Below, piece by piece: positions 1 through 8,420 of a DNA stretch of 62,550 nt. Position numbers and translations under genes: made by a program. Position 1 is the first letter of the stretch; each line of letters starts with the position of its first letter. Below the pieces are notes generated by a model. The model saw nothing but the letters and a program-made list of their open reading frames with translations. It was not told where the DNA came from and searched no databases. The DNA is from Nitrospirota bacterium (GTDB taxonomy: Bacteria; Nitrospirota; Thermodesulfovibrionia; Thermodesulfovibrionales; UBA6898): NCBI GenBank assembly GCA_004321925.1, contig SCQH01000093.1, positions 1-62,550 on the forward strand, written 5' to 3'.

Positions 1-1208
1 GCAGGTTCGCGCGCAAGAACTACTTTTACCCGGACCTGCCGAAGGGCTACCAGATCAGCCAGTTCGAGCATCCTATCTGTGAGCACGGCCACCTCGATAT
101 CACCGTCGAAGGGCAGTTACGGCGCATCGGCATAACCCGGATACATATGGAAGAGGACGCGGGCAAGAACATCCACGAAGGCTCGGGCAGTTACAGCTTC
201 GTGGACCTCAACCGCGCGGGCGTGCCGCTCATGGAGATAGTCTCGGAGCCGGATATCAGGACACCCCGGGAGGCCTCTGAATATATGAAAAAGCTCCGGG
301 TGATTCTGCGGTACCTCGGGGTCTGCGACGGCAACATGGAGCAGGGCTCTCTGCGGTGCGATGCAAACGTATCCGTGCGGCCGGCCGGCCAGGAAGAGTT
401 CGGCACACGGGCCGAGATCAAGAACATAAACTCCTTCAGGTTCGTCGAAAAGGCGGTCGACTATGAGATCAGGCGGCAGATAAAAGTGCTGGGAGAAGGC
501 GGCAGGGTGGTCCAGGAGACGCGCCTCTGGGATTCTGCCAGGGGCATCACCGAATCGATGCGCTCCAAGGAAGAGGCCCATGACTACCGCTATTTCCCGG
601 AGCCTGACCTCGTGCCGATCATCCCCGAAGAGGCCTGGATAGACGAGATACGCTTAAGCATCCCTGAACTTCCTGACCAAAAGATCCGTCGTTTTGTCGA
701 TGAGCTGGGGCTTCCCGAATATGACGCGTCCCAGCTTACCGAAGAACAGCAGATCGCTCAGTGGTTCGAAGATGCTGTCAGGGCCGGCGGCCAGGCCAAA
801 GCGGTCTCAAACTGGATCATGGGAGACCTCATGAAACTGCTCAACGAGGAAAACAGGGCCATAACAGACTGTCCGCTCACCCCCGGCCTGCTTGCCGGCA
901 TGCTGAAGCTCATAGACAACGGAACCATCAGCGGCAAGATCGCCAAGACCGTCTTTGATGAGATGTACAGGACCGGCAAGGCCCCTGACGTCATCGTAAA
1001 AGAGAAAGGGCTTGTTCAGATAAGCGACAGCTCGGAGATCGAGAAGGCGGTCGATGACATCATCAGCCGGAGCCCCGGCGAGGTGGCACGTTTCAGGGCG
1101 GGTGACGAAAAGCTGCTTGGGTTCTTTGTGGGCCAGGTGATGAAGGCAACAAAAGGCAAGGCCAACCCTCAGATGCTCAACGACCTGCTTAAGAAGAAAC
1201 TCACGTAA
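1..1208 (+). CDS. gatB: Asp-tRNA(Asn)/Glu-tRNA(Gln) amidotransferase subunit B, 5' end missing
   Basis: Subunit B of GatCAB, which amidates mischarged Glu-tRNA(Gln) or Asp-tRNA(Asn) in the cytoplasm. The reading frame is open from base 3, so the gene starts before the window; about 401 codons are present of roughly 475-480 usual for the family. The first visible residues [19 protein letters not shown] are the conserved GatB core, followed by the EEDAGK and [17 protein letters not shown] segments. The C-terminal part is the helical GatB/YqeY tRNA-binding domain and ends in ..LLKKKLT. The gene is followed directly by a tRNA gene. Presence of GatB suggests that Gln-tRNA and/or Asn-tRNA is made by the indirect route. 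Confidence 0.97.
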   Translation, partial: RFARKNYFYPDLPKGYQISQFEHPICEHGHLDITVEGQLRRIGITRIHMEEDAGKNIHEGSGSYSFVDLNRAGVPLMEIVSEPDIRTPREASEYMKKLRVILRYLGVCDGNMEQGSLRCDANVSVRPAGQEEFGTRAEIKNINSFRFVEKAVDYEIRRQIKVLGEGGRVVQETRLWDSARGITESMRSKEEAHDYRYFPEPDLVPIIPEEAWIDEIRLSIPELPDQKIRRFVDELGLPEYDASQLTEEQQIAQWFEDAVRAGGQAKAVSNWIMGDLMKLLNEENRAITDCPLTPGLLAGMLKLIDNGTISGKIAKTVFDEMYRTGKAPDVIVKEKGLVQISDSSEIEKAVDDIISRSPGEVARFRAGDEKLLGFFVGQVMKATKGKANPQMLNDLLKKKLT

Positions 1209-1253
1209 CCCTCTCGTTTCATACGCAACCCATGAAGATCAGGGAGCTGTTTA

Positions 1254-1283
1254 TTGCTTTCGATAAATTCTATCGGTTAAGAT
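1254..1283 (+). promoter_or_regulatory. Possible promoter of tRNA-Ser
   Basis: TTGCTT (1254-1259) and TAAGAT (1278-1283) are 18 bases apart and end about 10 bases before the tRNA. Each box matches the sigma-70 consensus at 4 of 6 positions. A small inverted repeat (CGATA/TATCG, 1261-1275) lies in the spacer. Confidence 0.4.
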
Positions 1284-1293
1284 ATTCCCTCAC

Positions 1294-1383
1294 GGAGAGG
1301 TGGCCGAGCGGCTGAAGGCGCACGACTGGAAATCGTGTGTGGGGTTAAACTCACCGAGGGTTCAAATCCCTCCCTCTCCGCCA
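1294..1383 (+). tRNA. tRNA-Ser (anticodon GGA)
   Basis: Cloverleaf read by eye. The acceptor stem GGAGAGG (1294-1300) pairs with CCTCTCC, followed by discriminator G (1380) and an encoded CCA (1381-1383). The anticodon stem CACGA/TCGTG encloses loop CTGGAAA with anticodon GGA (1328-1330), which reads UCC/UCU serine codons. A long variable arm and the GTTCAAATC T-loop region fit a class II serine tRNA. Confidence 0.97.
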
Positions 1384-1504
1384 TTTTATCTCTCTAACTC
1401 AACGAGAACAGAAAATAACTTTCCGCAATGATCCCTCATTGAACCTCGCTCGTTTTTCTGATCGTTATCCATAAACGGGAGTGAGCTTAACGCCAGAAAA
1501 TATG

Positions 1505-1533
1505 TTGGTCATAGCAGATTTCTGCGGTATAAT
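1505..1533 (+). promoter_or_regulatory. Promoter for the DUF1566-type gene
   Basis: A perfect TATAAT (1528-1533) sits 17 bases after TTGGTC (1505-1510). Predicted transcription start is near 1540, giving a leader of about 65 bases before the ATG at 1605. The -10 is convincing and the -35 weak. Confidence 0.5.
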
Positions 1534-1604
1534 GATTCTGACAGTTGGCGATGTCTAATGCTCATATAATCAATAACCGGTATCCCCTACGGAAGGAGCG
1601 GAAA

Positions 1605-2501
1605 ATGAGAGAAAGAACAAAAAGAACAAGGTGGGTAGTTTTTTCAGTAATGCTGATGGTTGCATTGCTCGTGCCATTGACGGCATTTGCCGGCAACCTT
1701 GACTCACCCGGTGCGCCATCTTCCGGCAGCGGTATGCCGACGCTGCAGGGGATTTACGAGCAGCTCGACACCGGCACAACAGCACCGATATCGCCGACAT
1801 TCCAGGGCCCGTCATCAGGACCTACAGCAGGGTCCGGCAAAAGCCTGACCGACATCAAGTCCAAACTCCCTGTGGCTGATAATACAAACGGGGCGGCAGA
1901 GGCAGACGTCCATGCAGGCAAGACATTTTGGGGGCTGAGGACGGACGGGACCTGGGGGCCAAAGACAGGTAAGCTCTATGGCGGCTACACCTGCAATGGC
2001 ACGCTCAGCTCATTGGGTCGCTGGTGCGACAACGGTGACGGCACCATCAGGGACATGACCACCGGACAGGTTTGGCTCAAAAACTATTGTGATAACCCTC
2101 ATATTGGAGTGTGTTCCACTCCCGGGCCATCTTTCTGGTATTGTACTTCGAATTGGATTCTTAACATGCAAAACGGTACTTGTTCATTGTCTGATGGATC
2201 TGCTCTTGGAGCTTGGAGATTTCCAACCAATTCGGAATACCAAGTAATCATGGGCGGGACAGAAGCTATTACCATAAGCACTCCGGGCCCGTTCAATTTC
2301 CCTTCACTTGCGCCTTCCAGCCGCTTTTGGACCATCGAGCTCGACGAAATGAATTTCATGATGGGCGCGTATATGTGCCTTGTCGAGATCCCTGAGGCGC
2401 CACCAGGATACAGCGGGATATCGCCGATGTGTATGTATAGCGTCAACGCGTCAAATTCGTCGAATAATAATTATTACCGGATGGCGATCAGAAGATACTG
2501 A
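1605..2501 (+). CDS. Secreted protein with DUF1566 (Lcl C-terminal type) domain
   Basis: Predicted exported protein of 298 residues. I choose the ATG at 1605 because GGAAGGAG (1591-1598) precedes it at good spacing; an upstream in-frame ATG at 1545 has no ribosome site. A basic N-terminus and hydrophobic stretch (about residues 10-28, ending LTAFA) is a signal peptide. A low-complexity Ser/Pro/Gly linker follows, then a GKTFWGLRTDGTWG motif. The C-terminal half carries NGDGTIRDMTTGQVWLKN, WRFPTNSEY and a final YRMAIRRY, which is the DUF1566 pattern with several Cys residues that could form disulfides. Such domains are common in surface proteins with unknown ligands. The next gene has a similar export start and PPGAP-type linker, so the two may act together at the cell surface. 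Specific function unknown. Confidence 0.8.
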   Translation: MRERTKRTRWVVFSVMLMVALLVPLTAFAGNLDSPGAPSSGSGMPTLQGIYEQLDTGTTAPISPTFQGPSSGPTAGSGKSLTDIKSKLPVADNTNGAAEADVHAGKTFWGLRTDGTWGPKTGKLYGGYTCNGTLSSLGRWCDNGDGTIRDMTTGQVWLKNYCDNPHIGVCSTPGPSFWYCTSNWILNMQNGTCSLSDGSALGAWRFPTNSEYQVIMGGTEAITISTPGPFNFPSLAPSSRFWTIELDEMNFMMGAYMCLVEIPEAPPGYSGISPMCMYSVNASNSSNNNYYRMAIRRY

Positions 2502-2611
2502 TCGGGATATTAATGGCACAGATCAGTTTTATCAGGTATGATCATCCTGACATCAGGTACTATCGGATGCGGGATCAGGCTAATTAGGTGACGTATCCAG
2601 GGGGTGAGGAA

Positions 2612-4030
2612 ATGCAGCCAAGAACAATAAACGCAGACTGGATTCTCTATTCAGCAGTGATAATGATTACCTTGCTATTGCCATTGACGGCAGTCTCCGG
2701 CAGCCCCGTACCACCCGGTGCGCCAGCCGGCTACATCAGCCCGATCGACAAATACGCCTGGAGCGAGACCTCAGGCTGGGTGAACTTCAGACCGACTCAT
2801 GGCGGGGAGATCATTGTCCATGACACATGGCTTGCCGGTTATGCCTGGGCTGAAAACATAGGCTGGATCAAACTCGGCTCGAATTCAGGCAGACCTTATG
2901 CAAATACCACAGAGACAAACTGGGGTGTAAACAGAAGCGGCAGTCTTCTGTCGGGCTTCGGCTGGAGCGAGACCTCCGGCTGGATAAACTTCAACCCGAC
3001 AAACGGCGGCGTTACCGCCGACCCTGTTACGGGTCAATTCGATGGTTATGCCTGGGGAGAGAATATCGGCTGGATACATTTCAAAAATGCATCTCCCGCC
3101 TATGGCGTTGCCACGGTTAGCATAGAGCCGAACAAGATCGGCACTTACTCAAATGGCGACTGGTATATTGATATGAACGGAAACGGGGTTTGGGACGGAG
3201 AGCCCACAGACACCCACGGGATATTCGGAATCGGCCTGAGCAGCGCAGTTCCCGTTATAGGCGACTGGAGCGGGGACGGGACACTCAGGATGGGGATATA
3301 TGCCGACGGGTACTGGTATCTTGATATGAATAGCAACGGCCAGTGGGACGGTGCAGGGACAGATACCATGGCAGTCTTCGGAGCCGGCCTCAGTAATGCA
3401 GTCCCGGTTGCTGGAGACTGGAGCGGGGACGGAAAATCCAGGATTGGTGTATTCGCAGACGGGTACTGGTATCTTGATCTGAACAGCAACGGCCAGTGGG
3501 ACGGTGCAGGGACAGATACCATGGCAGTCTTCGGAGTCGGCCTCAGTAATGCAGTTCCGGTTGCCGGAGACTGGAGCGGGGATGGGATTACCAAAGTTGG
3601 TATGTTCTCAAACGGTTACTGGTATCTGGACCTGGATAACAACGGTCAGTGGGACGGTGCAGGGACAGATATCATGGCAGTCTTCGGTGCCGGCCTCAGC
3701 AATGCAGTCCCTGTTACAGGCGACTGGGCCGGGGACGGGATACTCAGGATAGGGATATATGCTGACGGGTACTGGTATCTTGATATGAACGGCAACGGGG
3801 TCTGGGACGGCCCCCCCACCGACTCATTATACTTCTATGGCGGCATGGCCGGAGCAGTACCGGTAACCGGTGACTGGACCGGAGACGGGATAACCAGGGT
3901 CGGCATTTATTCAGATGGGACCTGGTATCTTGATCTGAACGGAAACGGGCAGTGGGACGGAGTTCCGACTGACGCCATGGAAATCTTCGAGACCGGCCCC
4001 GGGATTGTCCCGATACCGGGGAGGTGGTAG
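2612..4030 (+). CDS. Secreted repeat protein: GW(V/I)NF repeats plus VCBS/FG-GAP-like propeller repeats
   Basis: Predicted exported surface protein of 472 residues. ATG 2612 follows the purine-rich GGGGTGAGGA; the in-frame ATG at 2588 lacks a site. A hydrophobic signal segment ends near TAVSG. Residues about 40-165 hold four alternating repeats (YAWSETSGWVNF, YAWAENIGWIKL, FGWSETSGWINF, YAWGENIGWIHF). From about residue 176 to the end there are six repeats of about 51 residues, each with an acidic DxNxNGxWDG loop and a GDWxGDG loop. Those loops resemble calcium-binding turns of FG-GAP/VCBS-like beta-propellers. No sortase or autotransporter signal is seen. Role unknown; adhesion or matrix binding is an inference from the fold type. 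Confidence 0.75.
   Translation: MQPRTINADWILYSAVIMITLLLPLTAVSGSPVPPGAPAGYISPIDKYAWSETSGWVNFRPTHGGEIIVHDTWLAGYAWAENIGWIKLGSNSGRPYANTTETNWGVNRSGSLLSGFGWSETSGWINFNPTNGGVTADPVTGQFDGYAWGENIGWIHFKNASPAYGVATVSIEPNKIGTYSNGDWYIDMNGNGVWDGEPTDTHGIFGIGLSSAVPVIGDWSGDGTLRMGIYADGYWYLDMNSNGQWDGAGTDTMAVFGAGLSNAVPVAGDWSGDGKSRIGVFADGYWYLDLNSNGQWDGAGTDTMAVFGVGLSNAVPVAGDWSGDGITKVGMFSNGYWYLDLDNNGQWDGAGTDIMAVFGAGLSNAVPVTGDWAGDGILRIGIYADGYWYLDMNGNGVWDGPPTDSLYFYGGMAGAVPVTGDWTGDGITRVGIYSDGTWYLDLNGNGQWDGVPTDAMEIFETGPGIVPIPGRW
3137..4029 (+). repeat. Tandem 153-bp repeats inside the propeller gene
   Basis: Six in-frame copies of a unit of about 153 bp. The GACTGG landmark recurs at 3263, 3416 and 3569. Copies 2 and 3 are nearly identical at DNA level while the outer copies have diverged, pointing to recent unequal exchange. 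Confidence 0.85.
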
Positions 4031-4125
4031 GGATATTGGCAAGAGAATACCGAGAGTATTCGGGAAAGAGTGGAGCGGATACCCCGTTTTGAAGCCTGGG
4101 TCAGGCCCTGGAAGCACAAAGGCAG

Positions 4126-4157
4126 TTAATATATTATTTGTTTAATATATTATTTAT
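4126..4157 (+). repeat. 16-bp AT-rich direct repeat, UP-element-like
   Basis: TTAATATATTATTTGT (4126-4141) is followed directly by TTAATATATTATTTAT (4142-4157). It lies immediately upstream of a TTGACA box, where an UP element for RNA polymerase alpha would sit. Confidence 0.6.
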
Positions 4158-4158
4158 A

Positions 4159-4187
4159 TTGACAAGCTCTTCTTTCCGAGGTAATAT
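4159..4187 (+). promoter_or_regulatory. Promoter of the candidate small RNA
   Basis: A perfect TTGACA (4159-4164), 17-base spacer, then TAATAT (4182-4187), preceded by AT-rich direct repeats. Predicted start is near 4194. No open reading frame with a ribosome site follows before the terminator at 4374-4400, so the product is probably an RNA. Confidence 0.55.
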
Positions 4188-4193
4188 ATAAGT

Positions 4194-4400
4194 GGATGTA
4201 ATGGGGTGAAAGACAGGTTCTTGACTTAACACCCCGCATTGAGATAAAGTAAAAAAGAGGACAAAACAGACAAAAGATAATTGACATATAAAGCAACCTA
4301 TGCGGACATTTCTACCCTCCAGTTCGCATAGGATTCCTGAGGGTTATCCCCGATCCCCAGCCCTCAGGATGATAGGCCCTCGCCAGAGGGCCTTTTTTTT
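4194..4400 (+). ncRNA. Candidate small RNA with C-rich hairpin loops
   Basis: About 207 nt from the predicted start to the T-run. Hairpin A pairs GGGGTG (4203-4208) with CACCCC (4230-4235). Hairpin B has an 11-bp stem, CCTATGCGGAC (4297-4307) with GTTCGCATAGG (4322-4332), and loop ATTTCTACCCTCCA. Hairpin C has a stem around TCCTGAGGG (4335-4343) and CCCTCAGGA (4361-4369) with a loop containing ATCCCCGATCCCC. Hairpin D is the terminator. Unpaired CCCTCC and two TCCCC runs are complementary to Shine-Dalgarno-like GGAGG/GGGGA. That recalls Gram-positive and alphaproteobacterial sRNAs which pair through C-rich loops. I do not recognise a known family; 6S, SRP and common riboswitch cores do not fit. 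It converges with amtB. Confidence 0.55.
4374..4400 (+). terminator. Strong intrinsic terminator
   Basis: AGGCCCTC (4374-4381) pairs perfectly with GAGGGCCT (4386-4393) around loop GCCA, followed by eight T (4393-4400). Orientation is plus strand, so it ends the candidate small RNA and perhaps read-through from the propeller gene. Confidence 0.9.
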
Positions 4401-4447
4401 GGCCTGACAACCACAATGACAGGCCGATCCTGAGCAGGAACCTGAAT

Positions 4448-5755
4448 TTACATGGTGTAGCCGCTCTCGCCGTGCTGACTGAGGTCAAGGCCTTCAAACT
4501 CATCCTCGGCGTTCACCCTCAGACCAATGGTCCATTCGATGAGTTTAAGGATAACGACAGTAACCACGAAGGAATAAACCACCGTCACCGCAATACCGAG
4601 CGCCTGGATACCGAGGGTGCCGGCATTCCCGAAGAAAAGGCCATCGGCCCCTGCGGGGTTGATGAGCTTCTGAGCAAGAAAGCCTGCAGCCAGGGTCCCG
4701 AGGATGCCGCCTACCCCATGAACACCGAAGGCATCGAGGGAATCGTCATATCCAAGGCGTGCCTTGAGGTTCAGGGAGATATAACAAACGGCTCCGGCGC
4801 AGAGACCGATGAGCAGCGCAGACATCGGGCCTACATACCCTGATGCCGGGGTGATGGTCGCAAGCCCTGCGATCGAACCGGTCGCAGCACCGAACATGGT
4901 CGGCTTGCCGCGATGCAGCCATTCTATGATCACCCAGATGAGCGTTGCAGCGACCGCAGAGGCATGGGTGGCCACAAAGGTCGTCACACTGAGCGCCCCC
5001 GAGGACAGGGCGCTGCCTGCGTTGAACCCGAACCACCCGAACCAGAGCAGACCAGCGCCGACAACGGTCATCGGCAGGTTATGCGGGGTCATCGCCTCAT
5101 GCAGGTATCCCCTGCGCTTACCGATGACAAGGGCCGCTGCCAGGGCTGATATTCCGGAGGTCACATGGACCACGATCCCTCCGGCAAAATCGAGGACACC
5201 CAGATTCTTGAGCCATCCTCCGGTCCCCCATACCCAGTGGGCAACAGGATCATAGACAAGCGTGCTCCAGACGATGATGAAGACCAGAAACGCAGAGAAT
5301 TTCATTCTTTCAGCGATCGCGCCTGATATAAGGGCCGGTGTGATGACCGCAAACATCATCTGATATACCATGAATGCCATATGCGGTACGGTCGCTGCAT
5401 AATCGGGGTTCGGCACGAGCCCTACCCCCTTTAAACCGATCCAGTCAAGACCACCGATGATTCCATGAACGTCGGGTCCGAACGAAAGGCTGTAGCCACA
5501 GCAGATCCACTGTATGCTGACGACCGCGATCGCAACAAAGCTCTGCATATAGGTCCCCAACACGTTCTTCCGCCTGACCATCCCGCCATAGAACATGGCA
5601 AGGCCAGGCGTCATGAGCATCACCAGGGCTGTTGAGATGAGCACAAAGGCGGTATCGCCATTGTCGATCTTCGCAGAGGTCTCGGAAAAGGCCTTCAACG
5701 GCAGAACCAGCATGCCGGCAGCAATGAGAAACAGCAATTTTACTGATCGTATCAT
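4448..5755 (-). CDS. amtB: Ammonium transporter (Amt/MEP/Rh family)
   Basis: Inner-membrane ammonium channel/transporter of 435 residues. An N-terminal cleavable signal sequence (to about residue 24, ending KAFSE) is typical of AmtB, followed by about 11 membrane segments. Recognisable family segments are the MTPGLAMFYGGMVRRKN start, VYDPVAHWVWG, the pore histidine region GGIVVHVTSG, and the second pore histidine region FGVHGVGGILGT. The cytoplasmic tail EDEFEGLDLSQHGESGYTM is the conserved C-terminus that interacts with GlnK in relatives. No glnK is adjacent, which is unusual for an amt operon. GGAGG lies just before ATG 5755, and a sigma-54-like promoter stands 30-50 bases upstream, consistent with nitrogen control. 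Confidence 0.97.
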   Translation of the reverse strand: MIRSVKLLFLIAAGMLVLPLKAFSETSAKIDNGDTAFVLISTALVMLMTPGLAMFYGGMVRRKNVLGTYMQSFVAIAVVSIQWICCGYSLSFGPDVHGIIGGLDWIGLKGVGLVPNPDYAATVPHMAFMVYQMMFAVITPALISGAIAERMKFSAFLVFIIVWSTLVYDPVAHWVWGTGGWLKNLGVLDFAGGIVVHVTSGISALAAALVIGKRRGYLHEAMTPHNLPMTVVGAGLLWFGWFGFNAGSALSSGALSVTTFVATHASAVAATLIWVIIEWLHRGKPTMFGAATGSIAGLATITPASGYVGPMSALLIGLCAGAVCYISLNLKARLGYDDSLDAFGVHGVGGILGTLAAGFLAQKLINPAGADGLFFGNAGTLGIQALGIAVTVVYSFVVTVVILKLIEWTIGLRVNAEDEFEGLDLSQHGESGYTM

Positions 5756-5786
5756 TTGAACTCCTCCAGGATATTTTCCATTCTTA

Positions 5787-5803
5787 AAGCCATTACTATG
5801 CCA
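5787..5803 (-). promoter_or_regulatory. Sigma-54-like promoter of amtB
   Basis: On the minus strand this reads TGGCAT-AGTAA-TGGCTT. The GG at -24 and GC at -12 are separated by exactly 10 bases, as the sigma-54 consensus (TGGCAC-N5-TTGCW) requires. Predicted start is near 5777, about 20 bases before the amtB ATG, leaving room for its GGAGG site. Confidence 0.6.
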
Positions 5804-6155
5804 ATTATATTTGTCATATAAATCAGCATGTTAGATATAAACACGTTATGTCATTCCTACAATTATGTTGCTTTTTTATCGATATTGATGCTGCTGGTAC
5901 AAGGCAAGGCGAAGCATCTGAAATATCCCCAAAAAGCATAAAAAATGTGATTACCTATAACTCACTGATTTCAATTATTTTTAATGACACGAATGAGGTT
6001 TTCAGGTATTTTGCAGCCTCTCTATGAGCAATGTCAGCAGCTGGAAGGTTTCATTATTATTGCTAATGCCAGTCTGATACATTATTGTCATTGCTACATA
6101 AATGTAACTACGTAACTTTTTTTTGATCACAAGAGAGCAGATAATCGTTTTTTGC
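5804..6155. other. AT-rich intergenic region between amtB and the GntR gene
   Basis: About 350 bases with no supported gene on either strand. It is the regulatory space of two divergent genes. I see AT-rich sequence and short repeated words such as GTAACT-ACGTAACT near 6106-6119, but no convincing NtrC-binding palindrome or RNA. Confidence 0.5.
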
Positions 6156-6196
6156 TTGACATCATCATGTCATTATAATATTATACTTACATGATG
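6156..6196 (+). promoter_or_regulatory. Promoter and possible operator of the GntR-type regulator
   Basis: TTGACA (6156-6161), 17-base spacer, TATTAT (6179-6184), so transcription would start at or next to the ATG at 6191. An 8-bp inverted repeat CATCATGT (6163-6170) / ACATGATG (6189-6196) is centred on the -10 box. It is well placed for autorepression by the dimeric regulator encoded immediately downstream (inference). Confidence 0.5.
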
Positions 6197-6952
6197 CATT
6201 CTGAAACACAGTCGTTGCAATTTAACACAGTTGACCGCTTCAACCAGGAGAAGCTCTATATCCAGCTCACCAGGATATTTCTTGATGAGATCCACTCCAG
6301 CCGCTGGAAGCTGAAAGACCGGATACCCTCGGAAGAAGAGCTCTGCAAACTCTATAACGTCAGCAAGATCACGGTCAGGCAGGCCATTAATAACCTGGTC
6401 TCTGACGGCTACCTGATGAAGATACAGGGAAAGGGCACGTTCGTTACGAGTGTCCTCCCGGTTGTCGGGCTTGCGATGAAGACTCGGTTCACAGAAGAAA
6501 TGTTCGGTAAAGAGGTGAAGGCGGAAAAAGAGATCCTCTTTAAGGGAATTAAAGAACCTGCGCCTGAGATCAGGAAATATCTCGATACCGGTGATGAAAT
6601 ATATCAGATAATCGGCAGAAGGATCGTCAACAAAGAACCGGCCTACCTCGATGAATCATTCATCCCGTACCATATGCTGCCGGGGATCGAGAACCTCAAT
6701 ATCGCCGAGCTCTCCCTCTACTCAGTATTGCAGGAGCATGGCATAAAAAAGATCTTCAGGGTGATCCAGACCATAGAGGTCCAGCCCGTATCCGGGGAAT
6801 CTGCACGTCACCTTGACCTTGCCGGGGGAGTCCCGGTGCTTGCGGTACACAGGCTCCTGCTCAGCTCTGACAATATGCCGGTCGGTTATACACGGTTTCT
6901 CGGGAGAAGCGACCGCTACAAGTTTCAGTCGGATTTCGAACGCATACGTTAA
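6191..6952 (+). CDS. GntR-family (HutC subfamily) transcriptional regulator
   Basis: DNA-binding regulator of 253 residues with a winged-helix GntR domain at about residues 20-90. The motif RIPSEEELCKLYNVSKITVRQAINNLVSDGYL is split over positions 45-77 and followed by the wing KIQGKGTFV. A UTRA effector-binding domain follows (about 105-245; RRIVNKEPAYLDESFIP region). The start has no Shine-Dalgarno and the predicted transcription start falls on it, so the message may be leaderless. A TauE exporter, a small membrane protein and a UspA protein follow on the same strand, so it probably controls them. Effector unknown. Confidence 0.9.
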   Translation: MMHSETQSLQFNTVDRFNQEKLYIQLTRIFLDEIHSSRWKLKDRIPSEEELCKLYNVSKITVRQAINNLVSDGYLMKIQGKGTFVTSVLPVVGLAMKTRFTEEMFGKEVKAEKEILFKGIKEPAPEIRKYLDTGDEIYQIIGRRIVNKEPAYLDESFIPYHMLPGIENLNIAELSLYSVLQEHGIKKIFRVIQTIEVQPVSGESARHLDLAGGVPVLAVHRLLLSSDNMPVGYTRFLGRSDRYKFQSDFERIR

Positions 6953-6985
6953 AAATAAAATAAAGAAGGAGGAGAAATTATCGTT

Positions 6986-7960
6986 ATGTCAGGAAAAAAT
7001 TCAAAAATCATGTCGTTGGCAGTCATCCTTGTCGTCATGATGCTTGCGGCAGGCTCAGTGTTTGCCTCAGGTGATCCTGCCGCAGCAACAGCGCCGGCAG
7101 CTGCCAATTCAACCATGCCCTGGTGGGGATGGCCGGCGATTCTTTTTGTAGTGACCTTTGTCATGGGTATCGTGGCCGTGCTCGGAGGCGTCGGAGGCGG
7201 CGTGCTCTTTGTCCCGATCATCGGCGGGTTCTTTCCGTTCCACCTCGATTTTGTGAGGGGTGCAGGACTCCTGGTCGCACTCGCCGGGGCGCTTGCCGCC
7301 GGCCCCGGTCTTCTGAAAAAAGGCATGGCTGACCTCAGGCTCGCCCTCCCCGTCGCACTGATAGCCTCATCCTGCGCGATCGTCGGGGCCATGATCGGCC
7401 TTGCCCTTCCGACCAACGTCGTACAGACAGCCCTCGGTGGCACCATTCTCGGTATCGTCGCGATCATGCTTATGGCAAAGAAATCGGAATATCCTGATGT
7501 CCCCCAGGCCGACAACCTTTCGACCGCTCTCAGGATCAGCGGCATCTACCACGAGGTCTCGACCGGTCAGGACGTCAACTGGAAGATACACCGCACCCCG
7601 CAGGGGCTTGCCACCTTTATCATCATCGGCGTCATGGCCGGCATGTTCGGCCTCGGCGCAGGCTGGGCAAACGTCCCGGTCCTGAACCTGATGATGGGCG
7701 CGCCGCTGAAGGTCTCGGTCGCGACCAGCAAGTTCCTGCTCTCGATCACCGACACCTCGGCTGCCTGGATCTACGTCAATAACGGAGCAGTGCTCCCCAT
7801 GCTGGTCGTGCCGTCCCTGATCGGCATCATGCTCGGCTCGCTCGTCGGGGTCAAGATCCTGGCGACAACGAAGCCTGCCGCGATCAGGTATATGGTCATC
7901 GGGTTGCTGCTTTTTGCCGGCACCAGGGCGCTCCTCAAGGGGCTCGGCATCTGGAATTGA
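6986..7960 (+). CDS. TauE/SafE-family sulfite/organosulfonate exporter-like membrane protein
   Basis: Membrane transporter of 324 residues with a good ribosome site (GAAGGAGGAG). A signal-like first helix ends VFASG, then the pattern of two homologous four-helix halves characteristic of TauE/SafE. The first half has the GGVGGGVLFVPII glycine-rich motif (about residues 66-78). The second repeats it as MFGLGAGWANVPVL (about 217-230). A cytosolic loop of about 50 residues (KKSEYPDVPQ...) separates the halves. The family exports sulfite, sulfoacetate and similar anions; the substrate here is not known. It is followed by a small DUF1634-like protein and UspA, an arrangement I associate with TauE genes in anaerobes. 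Confidence 0.85.
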   Translation: MSGKNSKIMSLAVILVVMMLAAGSVFASGDPAAATAPAAANSTMPWWGWPAILFVVTFVMGIVAVLGGVGGGVLFVPIIGGFFPFHLDFVRGAGLLVALAGALAAGPGLLKKGMADLRLALPVALIASSCAIVGAMIGLALPTNVVQTALGGTILGIVAIMLMAKKSEYPDVPQADNLSTALRISGIYHEVSTGQDVNWKIHRTPQGLATFIIIGVMAGMFGLGAGWANVPVLNLMMGAPLKVSVATSKFLLSITDTSAAWIYVNNGAVLPMLVVPSLIGIMLGSLVGVKILATTKPAAIRYMVIGLLLFAGTRALLKGLGIWN

Positions 7961-8002
7961 GATAGTGTCGCGAATAATAATTCAAAAAAAGGAGACTGCA
8001 TC

Positions 8003-8419
8003 ATGAATGATACACTTAAAGCCACAGAAGAACAGATGGCCTATGCAAAGCTGCTCGACATCGGCATGAAGCTGGGCATGCTCTCTCTGGTCGTAACCTT
8101 CATCCTCTATGTCTTCGGAATACTGACCCCGCATATCCCGGTCAGTGATCTTCCGAAATACTGGTCCATGCCGGTCAAACAATATCTCGAGGCAACCGGG
8201 ATACATCCCGGCTGGGCCTGGCTGCATATGCTCAACAGGGGAGATTTTATCAATTTTCTCGGGATCGCTTTTCTTTCCGGGGTAACGATACTCTGCTACC
8301 TGCGGATCATCCCTATCCTCTTTAAAAAGAAGGATACGGTTTATGCCGTGCTCGCGATCATTGAGGTGCTGGTGCTGACTCTTGCCGCATCTGGTATACT
8401 GAGGGGAGGAGGACACTAA
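8003..8419 (+). CDS. Small membrane protein, DUF1634-like
   Basis: 138 residues with three predicted membrane helices, at about residues 25-44, 84-104 and 115-132. A periplasmic loop (VSDLPKYWSMPVKQYLEATG...) lies between the first two. AAAAAAGGAGA precedes the ATG. DUF1634 proteins commonly sit beside TauE exporters, and this one lies 42 bases after the exporter and 1 base before uspA, so it is probably an accessory subunit. The family has no assigned biochemical role. Confidence 0.65.
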   Translation: MNDTLKATEEQMAYAKLLDIGMKLGMLSLVVTFILYVFGILTPHIPVSDLPKYWSMPVKQYLEATGIHPGWAWLHMLNRGDFINFLGIAFLSGVTILCYLRIIPILFKKKDTVYAVLAIIEVLVLTLAASGILRGGGH

Positions 8420-8420
8420 C

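Noticed and set aside
4194-4400. The structured RNA as 6S RNA, SRP RNA or a known riboswitch
   Set aside because: Ends do not pair as in 6S, no SRP core, and no recognisable riboswitch core; it also does not precede a gene on its strand.
5887-5906. TGGTAC...GGC words on the plus strand as a possible sigma-54 promoter for the GntR gene
   Set aside because: The spacing between GG and GC is one base off and a good sigma-70 promoter lies nearer the gene.
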